In this document: one piece after another, positions 25,681-33,998 of the stretch
Position numbering within the stretch: the stretch's first letter is position 1
Layout of the letters: every line of letters starts with the position of its first letter
Assembly: GCF_900176005.1 (NCBI RefSeq)
Contig: NZ_LT838272.1
Coordinates: forward strand, 949,587-1,013,586
Source of the DNA: Thermanaeromonas toyohensis ToBE
GTDB lineage: Bacteria; Bacillota; DSM-521; Neomoorellales; Neomoorellaceae
DNA length: 64,000 bases
Direction: 5' to 3'
Translations under genes and position numbers: made by a program
The notes under the pieces: model-generated
Told to the model about the DNA's origin: nothing
Database searches by the model: none
The model's input: only the letters and a program-made list of their open reading frames with translations

Positions 25681-26040
25681 ATGCAGGAAGAAGTGTTGCG
25701 GACGGCCATTTTGCGGTCGCAGGCCTTGAGCCAGATCTTAGAGAGGGATATCAATGCGCTTTTGAACTTGAAGCCGACAAACCTCCTGCAGAAGGAGGAG
25801 ATGGTGACACTAGTAGAACAGGCAAAAGACGAAAAGTCAGGTCTGGAGATTAAAGCTATAAATGAGAACTGGAAAGTATGGGGCCAGGCTTATTCTAAAG
25901 TGTTACAGAAGTTCCAGCATATGCAAGATAGGTACGGTGAGAAAGAGATAGCTGAGCTTTTTGAGGAAGTCCATAATAAAATGGTTGCTGAGGGAAAATC
26001 ACCAAGTGGAGAACAGGCCTCCGGGAACACCTCGCTATAA
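25681..26040 (+). CDS. Unrecognised 119-residue helical protein
   Basis: The ATG follows GGGAGGGGAAACAGG, a good ribosome-binding site. The protein is charged and almost wholly helical (coiled-coil-like segments around LRTAILRSQALSQILERDI and KVLQKFQHMQDRYGEKEIAELFEEV), with a polar tail. There are no cysteines and no signal peptide. I recognise no family. Its place directly before flgN suggests a motility-linked or chaperone-like role, but that rests on position only. Probably cotranscribed with the following small gene and ended by the terminator at 26319. Confidence 0.6.
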   Translation: MQEEVLRTAILRSQALSQILERDINALLNLKPTNLLQKEEMVTLVEQAKDEKSGLEIKAINENWKVWGQAYSKVLQKFQHMQDRYGEKEIAELFEEVHNKMVAEGKSPSGEQASGNTSL

Positions 26041-26057
26041 CAAGATTTTTCCTCGGT

Positions 26058-26312
26058 GTGGAGCCCATAGAGCTCATACATCGCTTTATGGATGAAGAAG
26101 TCCGGCGGTTTGCCTGGGGCCACCGCTTGCTGCGGCACGACTATGAGACGGCTAGGGCTTTTTCTGAGCTTTATCGCCGGGAGGGTTTGGAGGAGCAGGC
26201 CCTTTTGGAAGTAGTGCTACATATAGCTGCTGACTACTGGATAATTTCCCAGGAGGACTACGAGATCATGAAATCACTGTACCCAGGCAAGCCCCGGAGG
26301 ACACGAAAGTGA
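26058..26312 (+). CDS. Unrecognised 84-residue protein
   Basis: The frame opens with GTG and has an internal ATG at 26088; neither has a clear ribosome-binding site. The sequence (IHRFMDEEVRRFAWGHRLLR, VVLHIAADYWIISQEDYEIM) is amphipathic and His/Tyr/Trp-rich, ending in a basic tail. I do not recognise it. It lies 17 bases after the preceding unknown gene and just before a terminator, so the two may form a two-gene unit. Confidence 0.5.
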   Translation: MEPIELIHRFMDEEVRRFAWGHRLLRHDYETARAFSELYRREGLEEQALLEVVLHIAADYWIISQEDYEIMKSLYPGKPRRTRK

Positions 26313-26318
26313 ATGCGT

Positions 26319-26350
26319 GGGGGTAAAGGATCACCCCCGATTTTTAATTT
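26319..26350 (+). terminator. Rho-independent terminator before flgN
   Basis: GGGGGT (26319-26324) pairs with ACCCCC (26333-26338), followed by TTTTTAATTT. It separates the two unknown small genes from the flgN transcript. Confidence 0.8.
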
Positions 26351-26375
26351 GTATGGCTGACCGGATACTTTGTTC

Positions 26376-26402
26376 TTAAGTTTTGTTATTCTCTCCCGAT
26401 AA
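26376..26402 (+). promoter_or_regulatory. Sigma-28-type promoter of flgN
   Basis: TTAA, 15-base spacer, CCCGATAA (7 of 8 to GCCGATAA). Same layout as the flgM promoter. Transcription would start about 35 bases before the flgN ATG. Confidence 0.7.
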
Positions 26403-26446
26403 TTTGTTAAAGAAAGGTTATTAGCGAATAAAGGCGGGGAGGGCAA

Positions 26447-26842
26447 ATGGCCAAGGCGGCCGGAACGCTGGCCTATTTGTCCCGCGAGCTAGATATACTG
26501 CTTAAGGTGCGGGAACTCTGCCTTAAGGAGCAGGAGTTTTTGCGCCGGGATGACCTTACGGGTATAAAGGAAACAGTTAAGGCCCAAGAGGAACTTTTAA
26601 AGGAACTAGCCACCCTAGAAAAGGAAAGGCGGCTTTGGGAGGAGGCCAGGGAAGCTAAGGCGCAAGAGGAAGGCGTTCTTGAGCTTCGGCAAAAGATGGA
26701 GGCTTGCGCCCGAGATATTAAGGAAATTAATGAAACCAATATGTTGCTTATCCGGCAGTCCCTGGCATACGCTAAGAAAATTATGGGCCTTTTAAGCCGG
26801 TATCTTAATGGGCGGCCGGCTATACTGGATGAGCAGAGGTGA
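26447..26842 (+). CDS. flgN: FlgN-family flagellar export chaperone
   Basis: 131 residues, all helical, with the heptad-like LSRELDILLKVRELCLKEQEFL start and the NETNMLLIRQSLAYAKKIM C-terminal part typical of FlgN. The family binds FlgK and FlgL in the cytoplasm before export, which matches the next two genes. The ATG follows GGCGGGGAGGGC. Its end overlaps the flgK region. Confidence 0.88.
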   Translation: MAKAAGTLAYLSRELDILLKVRELCLKEQEFLRRDDLTGIKETVKAQEELLKELATLEKERRLWEEAREAKAQEEGVLELRQKMEACARDIKEINETNMLLIRQSLAYAKKIMGLLSRYLNGRPAILDEQR

Positions 26843-26847
26843 TAATA

Positions 26848-28293
26848 GTGCCGGGCGGCACTTTTTTTGGGATCAATACTGCCCTGCGGGGGCTCATGGC
26901 GCAGGAGAAGGCCCTCCAGACTACAGCTCATAATATTGCCAACGCTAGTACTCCGGGGTATTCCCGCCAGCGGGTGGTAATGGTACCTGCAGCGGCTTAT
27001 CCGGTGCCCTCTATGAACCGGCCCGGCGGCCAGGGCTGGCAAGTAGGGACGGGGGTGGAGGTCCAGGAAGTAAGGCGCGTAAGAGATGAATTTCTAGACA
27101 CCCAAATACGCTATGAGACCCATGCCCTGGGAGCCTGGGAACGCCGGCGAGACGCTCTGCAAGAGATCGAAGAAGTTTTTGCCGAGCCTTCGGATACCGG
27201 GTTTAACACTATTTTAAACCAGTTCTGGGCTAGCTGGCAGGAGCTATCTAAAAACGCGGAGAGCTCGCCGGTGCGGACGACAGTAGTGGAGACGGCTACT
27301 GCCCTGGCTGAGGCGTTGCGCCACACCCACCAGCAGTTAGAGACCATCCGCGAAGATTTAAACCAGATGATGGAGATAAAAGCCACAGAGGTCAATACTC
27401 TAGCCCGGCAAATTGCCGACTTAAATAAACAGATTGTAGCCATTAAATTAGCCGGCGACCAGCCCAATGATCTCTTAGACCAGCGGGACAAGCTTTTGGA
27501 TGAGCTGGCCCGGATTATCGATTTTAAGGTTAAAGTAGAAGATAATGGGGCAGTACAGGTGCTCCTGGCTGATTCTTCTCAGGAATACACTATAAATTTA
27601 GTAGAAGTAGACTCAAATGGGAATCTAATCCGCACCTTGACCTATAGCCGCGATCCGGTGACTAATAATACAGTGCTCTCTTTAAGTGACGGGACCCCCT
27701 TTACTATAAATAATGGGGAATTGAAGGGGTTGGAAGCAGCCCGGGAGCAGCTAGAAACTTTTAAAACGGATTTAAATACCTTGACCCGAAGCCTGGCAGA
27801 GAGGATAAATGATCTCCACGCAGCAGGTAAAGATTTAAATGGTGCACCGGGCGAAGACTTTTTTATAACGCTGGATGGGAGCTCCACTTTTACCGCTGCT
27901 AATATAGACGTAAACCCGGCTATCAAGCAGGATGTAACTAAGGTGGCCGCAGCTATTGATGGAGGACCGGGCGATGGCAGTAATGCCTTAAAAATAGCAC
28001 AGCTAAAAAGCGAAGGGATAAGCGAGCTAGGTGGGGTCACCTTTGGGGATTACTATAAGAATTTTACCGCCCGCCTGGGAGTGGCAGCCCATGAGGCGGT
28101 GCGCATGGCTACTAACCAAAAATCGTTAGTAGACCAGCTTATTAACCGCCGGGAGTCCATATCTGGAGTCTCCCTGGATGAAGAGATGGCCTATATGATC
28201 CAGTTCCAGCATGGGTATGAAGCGGCGGCCAGGGTTATAACCACCTTGGATGAAATGCTAGATACCCTCATAAATCGCATGGCAGCGCATTAA
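26848..28293 (+). CDS. flgK: Flagellar hook-associated protein 1 (FlgK)
   Basis: 481 residues from a GTG placed 5 bases after AGAGGTGA; an earlier GTG at 26839 lies inside that ribosome-binding site and is less likely. The N-terminal FlgK/FlgE rod motif (FFGINTALRGLMAQEKALQ, TTAHNIANASTPGYSRQRV) and the C-terminal MAYMIQFQHGYEAAARVITTLDEMLDTLINRM are complete. It forms the first hook-filament junction ring outside the cell. Confidence 0.95.
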   Translation: MPGGTFFGINTALRGLMAQEKALQTTAHNIANASTPGYSRQRVVMVPAAAYPVPSMNRPGGQGWQVGTGVEVQEVRRVRDEFLDTQIRYETHALGAWERRRDALQEIEEVFAEPSDTGFNTILNQFWASWQELSKNAESSPVRTTVVETATALAEALRHTHQQLETIREDLNQMMEIKATEVNTLARQIADLNKQIVAIKLAGDQPNDLLDQRDKLLDELARIIDFKVKVEDNGAVQVLLADSSQEYTINLVEVDSNGNLIRTLTYSRDPVTNNTVLSLSDGTPFTINNGELKGLEAAREQLETFKTDLNTLTRSLAERINDLHAAGKDLNGAPGEDFFITLDGSSTFTAANIDVNPAIKQDVTKVAAAIDGGPGDGSNALKIAQLKSEGISELGGVTFGDYYKNFTARLGVAAHEAVRMATNQKSLVDQLINRRESISGVSLDEEMAYMIQFQHGYEAAARVITTLDEMLDTLINRMAAH

Positions 28294-28323
28294 CTTCTAA
28301 GCCTTTAAGAGGTGGTAAGTTTT

Positions 28324-29238
28324 ATGCGCGTCACCAACCAGATGCTTATAAATAATCTCCTCACCAATATAAACCATAACCTGGAAATCTTGAGCCGCAC
28401 CCAGAAGCAGCTTTCCTCAGGTAAAACGGTCAGCCGGCCTTCCGATGATCCCATCATTGTAGCCCGGGTCCTCGCTTTTAAGACAGCCCTGGCTGAGGAC
28501 GAGCAATATAGCAAAAATATGGATGATGCCCGAGGTTGGCTGGACGCCTCGGAGGGTGCTCTAAACATGGCTACTTCTACCTTGCAAAGGGCTAAAGAAC
28601 TTGCTGTATATGGGGCCAACGGTACCCTACCCCAAGCTTCCCGGGAAGCCCTAGCAGCCGAGGTTGACCAGCTCATCGATGAGCTAATCCAGACAGCCAA
28701 TACTTCTTATGGAGGACGCTATCTTTTTGGCGGTAGCTACACCACCTTACCCCCTTTTAGCCGGGCGGGAGGCATAGTAGTTTATAATGGCGATGATAAG
28801 GCCCTGGAGTGGGAAGTAGCTCCCCAGGTAACCATGGCTGTTAATGAAAATGGAAACAAAACCTTTATGCAAGCAGTTGATAGCGATGGAGATGGGGTGC
28901 CTGATAAAAGTATTTTCCAGGTACTCCAGGATCTTTACCAGGCTTTACTAGATGGTAACTACCCTGGGTTATCTAAAACTTTAGGTGAGCTGGACCAGGC
29001 TATAGACCATATCCTTAACATCCGGGCTACCTTAGGAGCTAAGAGCAACCGGGTAAGGATGGCCCAGGAGCGCCTCTTTAGTGCCAAAGCGAGCCTTACA
29101 GAAACCATGTCCAAACTGGAGGATATAGACCTGGCGGAAACGGTTATGAATTATAAAAATCAAGAGAATGTCTACCAGGCAGCCCTAGCTACAGCGGCCA
29201 TGATACTCCAGCCCACTCTTATTAATTACCTGCGTTAG
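28324..29238 (+). CDS. flgL: Flagellar hook-associated protein 3 (FlgL)
   Basis: 304 residues starting MRVTNQMLINNLLTNINHNL, a classic FlgL/flagellin-like N-terminus; the C-terminus (LEDIDLAETVMNYKNQENVYQAALATAAMILQPTLINYL) is the matching helical partner. AAGAGGTGG stands 8 bases before the chosen ATG; an upstream in-frame start at 28312 is unsupported. Second hook-filament junction protein. Confidence 0.95.
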   Translation: MRVTNQMLINNLLTNINHNLEILSRTQKQLSSGKTVSRPSDDPIIVARVLAFKTALAEDEQYSKNMDDARGWLDASEGALNMATSTLQRAKELAVYGANGTLPQASREALAAEVDQLIDELIQTANTSYGGRYLFGGSYTTLPPFSRAGGIVVYNGDDKALEWEVAPQVTMAVNENGNKTFMQAVDSDGDGVPDKSIFQVLQDLYQALLDGNYPGLSKTLGELDQAIDHILNIRATLGAKSNRVRMAQERLFSAKASLTETMSKLEDIDLAETVMNYKNQENVYQAALATAAMILQPTLINYLR

Positions 29239-29280
29239 TCCTATTCCTCTTTAGTAGAAACTTTAAAGAGGTGATTCCTT

Positions 29281-30831
29281 GTGTTTCGTTTTTCTAAGGT
29301 AGCTCTGTGGCTAGTAGCTTGCGCGCTGGCCATTATTTTATTTTCCCAGCCAGCGCTAGCTGCTATTAGCCTGCAGGTAACAGTAAGTGGTGCTCCGGTG
29401 AGTAATGGGGAGATTAAATTAGTAAGCACTAAAACGGTGACCATTTCCGTTTATGATAGCGCGGGAGAGGCTACCTCAGTACTCATAAACAATAAGCAAG
29501 CTACTTCGGTGGTAGGGAAAGCCTATACATGGGAATATGGGTTTTCTCTCCTGCCGGGTAGGAACGATATAAGCGTAGTGGCTCAAAGTGCAAGCGGGAC
29601 AGCTTCCTTTAATTTTAGCTTGATGTACGTTACCACGCCTGTACCGGGGCTGACCTATGAGGTGCCTTCGCTACCGCCTAGCGGCAGAATAGAGGCCTTC
29701 AACCGGGCAGTAACCTTAAGCTACCCCAGGGATAATCTCCTGGTAGATGGCAATGGGCAGCTATGGGGAGATGCTCCAGGAGAGGATACCAAGATTACTT
29801 TTGAGATTGTAAGCGCATCTAGCCGGCCTGATAATTATCACCTGCTGGTAAGCCCTGGTATCCCTTACCTTCTTAAGATTTCAGTGGCCCAAGGGGTATA
29901 CTTAATGCAACCGGGGGAGCTTACTCTGCCTTACGACCCTCAGGTAAGCCCTGCAGCCGCAGATGGTTTGGCCATTTGGTTTAGCCCGGATCAGAACTTT
30001 GCCGATACCAATAATTACATTCTAGGCGGGTATGTAGATATAAGCAAGCATACGGTGACAGCCCCCTTCCAGTTTAGCGGGGCTGGAACTGGATACTACG
30101 GGGTTTTCTTGGCCCAGAGGAGTTTTGGTGAATTTAGCGATCCTGCCCTGGATGTGGCCTGGTCTTATCCCTGTGTTATGCCTTTATGGGCTAAAGGGGT
30201 AGCTGAACCCTTACCCCTGGACCGGACCGATGGCAATTTTGGCTTAGTTAATAATGTAAACCGCTTAGAATTTGCTACTATGCTCGTTAAGGGTTTAGGG
30301 TTACCGCTAACTAAGAAACCGAGCTCTCAAGCTGAGCAAATATTTAATGATGGGCTCTTTAACGGGAAATATTTTTACCAGGCCTTGCCCGAAGATATAA
30401 GCTCCTCTTATTTCGGCAATTACTCTACCCCTAGCACTCCCTACCGGATTTATGACGCTTTCCATATGCCGGTGCAGTATGCAGAGACGGCCGCCAAGAA
30501 CGGCATAATAGTGGGGTATAGCGATGGAACCTTTAGGCCAGCCCAAGAGCTAACCCGCGAAGAGGCTGCAGCTATACTGGCCCGGGTGGCAGGGCTTAAA
30601 CTATTGGATGACGGGGAGAGGGTTAAGCAGGAGCTTGCTAATACCTTTGAAGACGCAAACTTAATCTCCCCCTGGGCTGCCTCTTCAGTGCTAGCCGTAT
30701 ACAAAACCAAGCTTATGGTGGGAAAACCAGGCGCAGGGAAACTTTTAAAGTTTGATCCCCAAGGTAAGCTTACCAGGGCTGAAGCTTTAACTCTGACCTA
30801 CCGCTTGCTTAAGAAGCTAAGGAAGTTATAA
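29281..30831 (+). CDS. Secreted protein with C-terminal S-layer homology (SLH) domains
   Basis: 516 residues. A signal peptide ends at about residue 27 (FSQPALA). The middle is beta-rich, with an Ig-like start (ISLQVTVSGAPVSNGEIKL). Three SLH-like repeats occupy roughly residues 315-516: NRLEFATMLVKGLGL, NGIIVGYSDGTFRPAQELTREEAAAILARVAGL and FDPQGKLTRAEALTLTYRLL; the first is weak. SLH domains bind pyruvylated secondary cell-wall polymer. The GTG start has AGAGGTGA 6 bases upstream. Position between flgL and flagellin, apparently in the same transcript, is unusual; the function is unknown. Confidence 0.82.
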   Translation: MFRFSKVALWLVACALAIILFSQPALAAISLQVTVSGAPVSNGEIKLVSTKTVTISVYDSAGEATSVLINNKQATSVVGKAYTWEYGFSLLPGRNDISVVAQSASGTASFNFSLMYVTTPVPGLTYEVPSLPPSGRIEAFNRAVTLSYPRDNLLVDGNGQLWGDAPGEDTKITFEIVSASSRPDNYHLLVSPGIPYLLKISVAQGVYLMQPGELTLPYDPQVSPAAADGLAIWFSPDQNFADTNNYILGGYVDISKHTVTAPFQFSGAGTGYYGVFLAQRSFGEFSDPALDVAWSYPCVMPLWAKGVAEPLPLDRTDGNFGLVNNVNRLEFATMLVKGLGLPLTKKPSSQAEQIFNDGLFNGKYFYQALPEDISSSYFGNYSTPSTPYRIYDAFHMPVQYAETAAKNGIIVGYSDGTFRPAQELTREEAAAILARVAGLKLLDDGERVKQELANTFEDANLISPWAASSVLAVYKTKLMVGKPGAGKLLKFDPQGKLTRAEALTLTYRLLKKLRKL

Positions 30832-30916
30832 CCCCGCTTTAGAAGACCTTTTTAAGGTTGTTGATGAAGGCGCAAGTTACCTGAAGCAAGAAACAATGCG
30901 TTTGGATTTTTGGGGC

Positions 30917-30943
30917 TAAAGTTAAAGAGATAGGTGGCGATGA
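30917..30943 (+). promoter_or_regulatory. Sigma-28-type promoter of flagellin
   Basis: TAAA, 15-base spacer, GGCGATGA (6 of 8 to the SigD -10 element). The predicted leader to the flagellin ATG is about 115 bases, long enough for post-transcriptional control. Confidence 0.6.
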
Positions 30944-31015
30944 AATAGAGAAGAGAGCCGTAAAAGCTTCGCGATATCCGACGGGGCGGCCGACCGGCGG
31001 CTCGCGGGGCAAAAC

Positions 31016-31053
31016 GGTAAGACAAAGGAAAATCTTACCTTAAGGGGAGGAGG
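31016..31053 (+). promoter_or_regulatory. Flagellin leader hairpin with GGA loop (possible CsrA site)
   Basis: GGTAAGA (31016-31022) pairs perfectly with TCTTACC (31033-31039), leaving a 10-base A-rich loop with a central GGA. A second GGA-containing stretch is the ribosome-binding site itself (GGGGAGGAGGA). Two GGA sites, one in a loop and one on the ribosome-binding site, is how CsrA represses hag mRNA in Bacillus subtilis; csrA and fliW are not in this window, so this is inference. Confidence 0.4.
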
Positions 31054-31063
31054 ATAGGAAAGC

Positions 31064-31882
31064 ATGGGGCTTAGGATCAATCATAACTTAGAGGCTCTTA
31101 ACGCCTGGCGCAACCTCAACCAAACTTCCACCCTCTTGGCCAAGTCCATGGAAAAGCTCTCCTCAGGCTTAAGGATCAACCGGGCGGGGGACGATGCAGC
31201 AGGCCTGGCTATCTCAGAAAAGCTACGCAGCCAGATAAGGGGTTTAAATCAGGCTGTCCGTAACGCCCAGGACGGCATCTCCCTTATCCAGACGGCAGAA
31301 GGCGCTTTAAATGAGACCCACGCCATCTTGCAGCGCATGCGGGAACTAGCGGTGCAGGCGGCCAACGACACCTTAACGACTCAAGATCGCCAGGCTATTA
31401 AGGCGGAGATTGACCAGTTGGTAGCGGAGATCGATCGGATCGCTAGTACTACTGAGTTCAACACGCAAAAATTGCTTGATGGCACGTTTAGTGGTAAATG
31501 GCTCCAGATTGGAGCTAATCAAACCCAAGGGATAACTGTCACTATAGGTACTGCTTCAGCTGCCGCGCTAGGAGTGAATAGCCTCGATGTCAGCAGCAGC
31601 CTGGCGGCTAATTCGGCTATTATTAGTATTGATGCCGCTATCAGCGCTATATCTATGAGCCGGGCTAATCTCGGTGCTGTCCAGAACCGTTTAGAGCATA
31701 CCATTGCTAACTTAAGCGTGGCTTCGGAGAACTTACAGGCTTCTGAATCCCGTATCCGCGACGTGGACATGGCCCAGGAGATGATGAACTTCACCAAGTT
31801 ACAGATCTTGCAACAGGCGGGTGTGGCTGTGCTGGCCCAGGCCAATACGTCTCCCCAGGCTGTCTTACAGCTACTGCGGTAA
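31064..31882 (+). CDS. hag: Flagellin
   Basis: 272 residues, short for a flagellin, made of the conserved D0/D1 parts only: [44 protein letters not shown] and the C-terminal [23 protein letters not shown]. The variable centre is reduced to about 50 residues rich in Ser, Thr and Ala, with likely sites for sugar addition. It forms the filament. It is followed by a strong terminator and then by glycosyltransferase genes. Confidence 0.96.
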   Translation: MGLRINHNLEALNAWRNLNQTSTLLAKSMEKLSSGLRINRAGDDAAGLAISEKLRSQIRGLNQAVRNAQDGISLIQTAEGALNETHAILQRMRELAVQAANDTLTTQDRQAIKAEIDQLVAEIDRIASTTEFNTQKLLDGTFSGKWLQIGANQTQGITVTIGTASAAALGVNSLDVSSSLAANSAIISIDAAISAISMSRANLGAVQNRLEHTIANLSVASENLQASESRIRDVDMAQEMMNFTKLQILQQAGVAVLAQANTSPQAVLQLLR

Positions 31883-31904
31883 AAAGTGTTTATTTTATAG
31901 AGAA

Positions 31905-31935
31905 GGGGAGGGCTTTACTTCGCCCTTCCCTTTTT
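31905..31935 (+). terminator. Rho-independent terminator after flagellin
   Basis: GGGGAGGGC (31905-31913) pairs with GCCCTTCCC (31922-31930) over 9 bp including one G-U, followed by TTTTT. Confidence 0.88.
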
Positions 31936-31996
31936 GCTTTAGGCTGCTAAAGGTTATCTTTTGGAGGCCGATTAAAGAAATTAAGGGGTGAGGAGA

Positions 31997-33994
31997 GTGA
32001 AGCTTTCCCTTTGTATGATTGTAAAGGATGAGGAGGAAAACCTTCCCCGCTGCCTTAAAAGTGTGCAGGGTATAGTAGATGAGATCGTGGTAGTGGATAC
32101 AGGCTCCACCGATCGTACCCCGGCCATTGCGGCGGAACTGGGAGCTAAAGTTTATCATTTCCCCTGGTCGGGAAGTTTTAGCGAGGCGCGGAACTTTTCT
32201 CTTTCCTGCGCTACAGGAGATTGGATAATTTACCTAGATGCTGATGAGGAATTAGCAGAAGGAGAGGGTAAAAGGATCAGGGAGCTTCTTTCCTCTCCCC
32301 AGGCCGATGGTTATTGCGTGCTGGTAGTTAACTTTGTAGGCGAGAAAGAAGGAATGGAAGCGGTCATTAATCCTTCACCGCGTATCTTCCGTAACCGCCC
32401 AGAATATCGCTTTACAGGAGCTATTCACGAGCAAATTATGGCCTCTATTTACTCCCAGGGAGGCAAAGTAGAGTTTACTGATATAAAGATTAACCACTAT
32501 GGATATTTAAGCGCCCCCGTGCGGGGCAGGAAGAAAGTAGACCGCAATTTAGCTTTGCTGGAGAAAGCAGTGAGGGAATCTCCTGAGGATGCTTTTAACC
32601 GTTTTAACCTAGGAGTGGAGTATCTACGCCGGAGAAATTGTGCGGCTGCTTTAGAAGAATTCCGTACTGCTTTTAAGTATCTACCCGACCTGGCCGTGGG
32701 TTATGCTCCCATTCTAGTACGCAATATTGCCTTGTGCCTTAAAGAACTTAGAAAGTTTGAGGATGCTTTGCGGGTAATTGCCGATGCTAAAGAGGTTTAT
32801 CCCGATTATACTGATCTTGTTTTTCTGGAAGGGCATATCTATTTGGAGCAGGGCGATTTTTACCGGGCAGAAGGTTCCTTTAAAGAATGTTTGACGCGGG
32901 GAGAGTCAGCCACCCATCATATAACTCAACAAGGGGTAGGTAGTTACTACGCTTACTTTATGCTAGGACAGTTATATGAGCGCACGGGGGACCTCTTACA
33001 GGCAGTAAAAATGTATGCCCAAGCTTTAAAAACCCATAAACGTTTTTATCCAGCCCTTGCTAACTTAACAAGGCTTCTTTTGCTTCCAGGTTCACCAGAG
33101 AAGGCTAGGATGCTTGTTTCTTCCTACATAGATTTAGAAGATGAGGAAACCCTTCTTTTATTAGCTCAAGCTTTTGCAGCCCATAAGTACTTTAAGGAAG
33201 CTTTAAGTTTTGCAGAAAAAGCCCTTGAGTTAAATCCTTTTTCTATAAAAGGCTACTTTATTAAAGGGGAGATACTCCTTAACTTAAAGTATTATCCTAA
33301 AGCTTTAGAAGCCTTAGCCCAGATACCGCCTGCTAGTTTCCTTTATCCTAATGCTCTTTTAGCCCGGGCTTTTGCTTTAGCTTTGGAGGGGAAGAAAGAA
33401 AAAGCCAAAGAGGAGCTGGTTAAGTTACCCGATAAGTTCGATCTCCCACGCCGTGTGTACCTTGCCTTTTTAGAGCGGCTTATTAATAAAGATGGGTATA
33501 TAGAAGTTTTACCAGAGGAAGAAGAAGAGGCAGCGCAAATTCTCCTAGATTTGCTGGGCAGGCTTCTCGATCTAGAGGCTTTTGAAGAATTTGAAGAAGT
33601 TCTTTCTTTGCTAGAGTTTTTACCTGCTCCTGAGCGCTTTCTTAGACTAGGAAAGTTATATCATAGCCGAGGGTTTGGTGAACTGGCGGCAGAAGAGATT
33701 ATGGCCGCAGTAAAAGAGGGGAAAAAAGATGCCGAGGGGCTCGCTATACTGGGCGAGGTAGCAGCTTCTAAGGAATTGCATGAAGAAGCAGTAATATTTT
33801 ATCAAGAAGCCTTACGGGAGGGGAAAGGCTACCTTAGATGGTATACTGCCTTGGTCAAAGAGCTCTCCTTTTTAGGGCGTTATGAAGAAGCCGCGGAGGT
33901 GGCCAGGAGGGGGCTAGAAGTGTTTCCTCATGCTGAACCCCTTAAAAGCCTTCTCCCCCTTCTAGAAAACATAAGCGTTAAGCGAGGAGGATGA
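31997..33994 (+). CDS. GT2 glycosyltransferase fused to TPR repeats
   Basis: 665 residues from a GTG preceded by GGGGTGAGGAGA; an earlier in-frame GTG at 31988 is less well placed. Residues 1-230 are a family-2 glycosyltransferase (LSLCMIVKDEEENLPRCLKSV, VVDTGSTDRT, metal-binding D81-A-D83 in YLDADEE). The remaining 430 residues are TPR-like repeats (LGVEYLRRRNCAAALEEFRTA, YAYFMLGQLYERTGDLLQAVKMYAQALK). This GT2-TPR layout is known in flagellar and peptide glycosylation. Between flagellin and fliD it is a prime candidate for modifying flagellin; the sugar and site are unknown. Confidence 0.85.
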   Translation: MKLSLCMIVKDEEENLPRCLKSVQGIVDEIVVVDTGSTDRTPAIAAELGAKVYHFPWSGSFSEARNFSLSCATGDWIIYLDADEELAEGEGKRIRELLSSPQADGYCVLVVNFVGEKEGMEAVINPSPRIFRNRPEYRFTGAIHEQIMASIYSQGGKVEFTDIKINHYGYLSAPVRGRKKVDRNLALLEKAVRESPEDAFNRFNLGVEYLRRRNCAAALEEFRTAFKYLPDLAVGYAPILVRNIALCLKELRKFEDALRVIADAKEVYPDYTDLVFLEGHIYLEQGDFYRAEGSFKECLTRGESATHHITQQGVGSYYAYFMLGQLYERTGDLLQAVKMYAQALKTHKRFYPALANLTRLLLLPGSPEKARMLVSSYIDLEDEETLLLLAQAFAAHKYFKEALSFAEKALELNPFSIKGYFIKGEILLNLKYYPKALEALAQIPPASFLYPNALLARAFALALEGKKEKAKEELVKLPDKFDLPRRVYLAFLERLINKDGYIEVLPEEEEEAAQILLDLLGRLLDLEAFEEFEEVLSLLEFLPAPERFLRLGKLYHSRGFGELAAEEIMAAVKEGKKDAEGLAILGEVAASKELHEEAVIFYQEALREGKGYLRWYTALVKELSFLGRYEEAAEVARRGLEVFPHAEPLKSLLPLLENISVKRGG

Positions 33995-33998
33995 AAAA

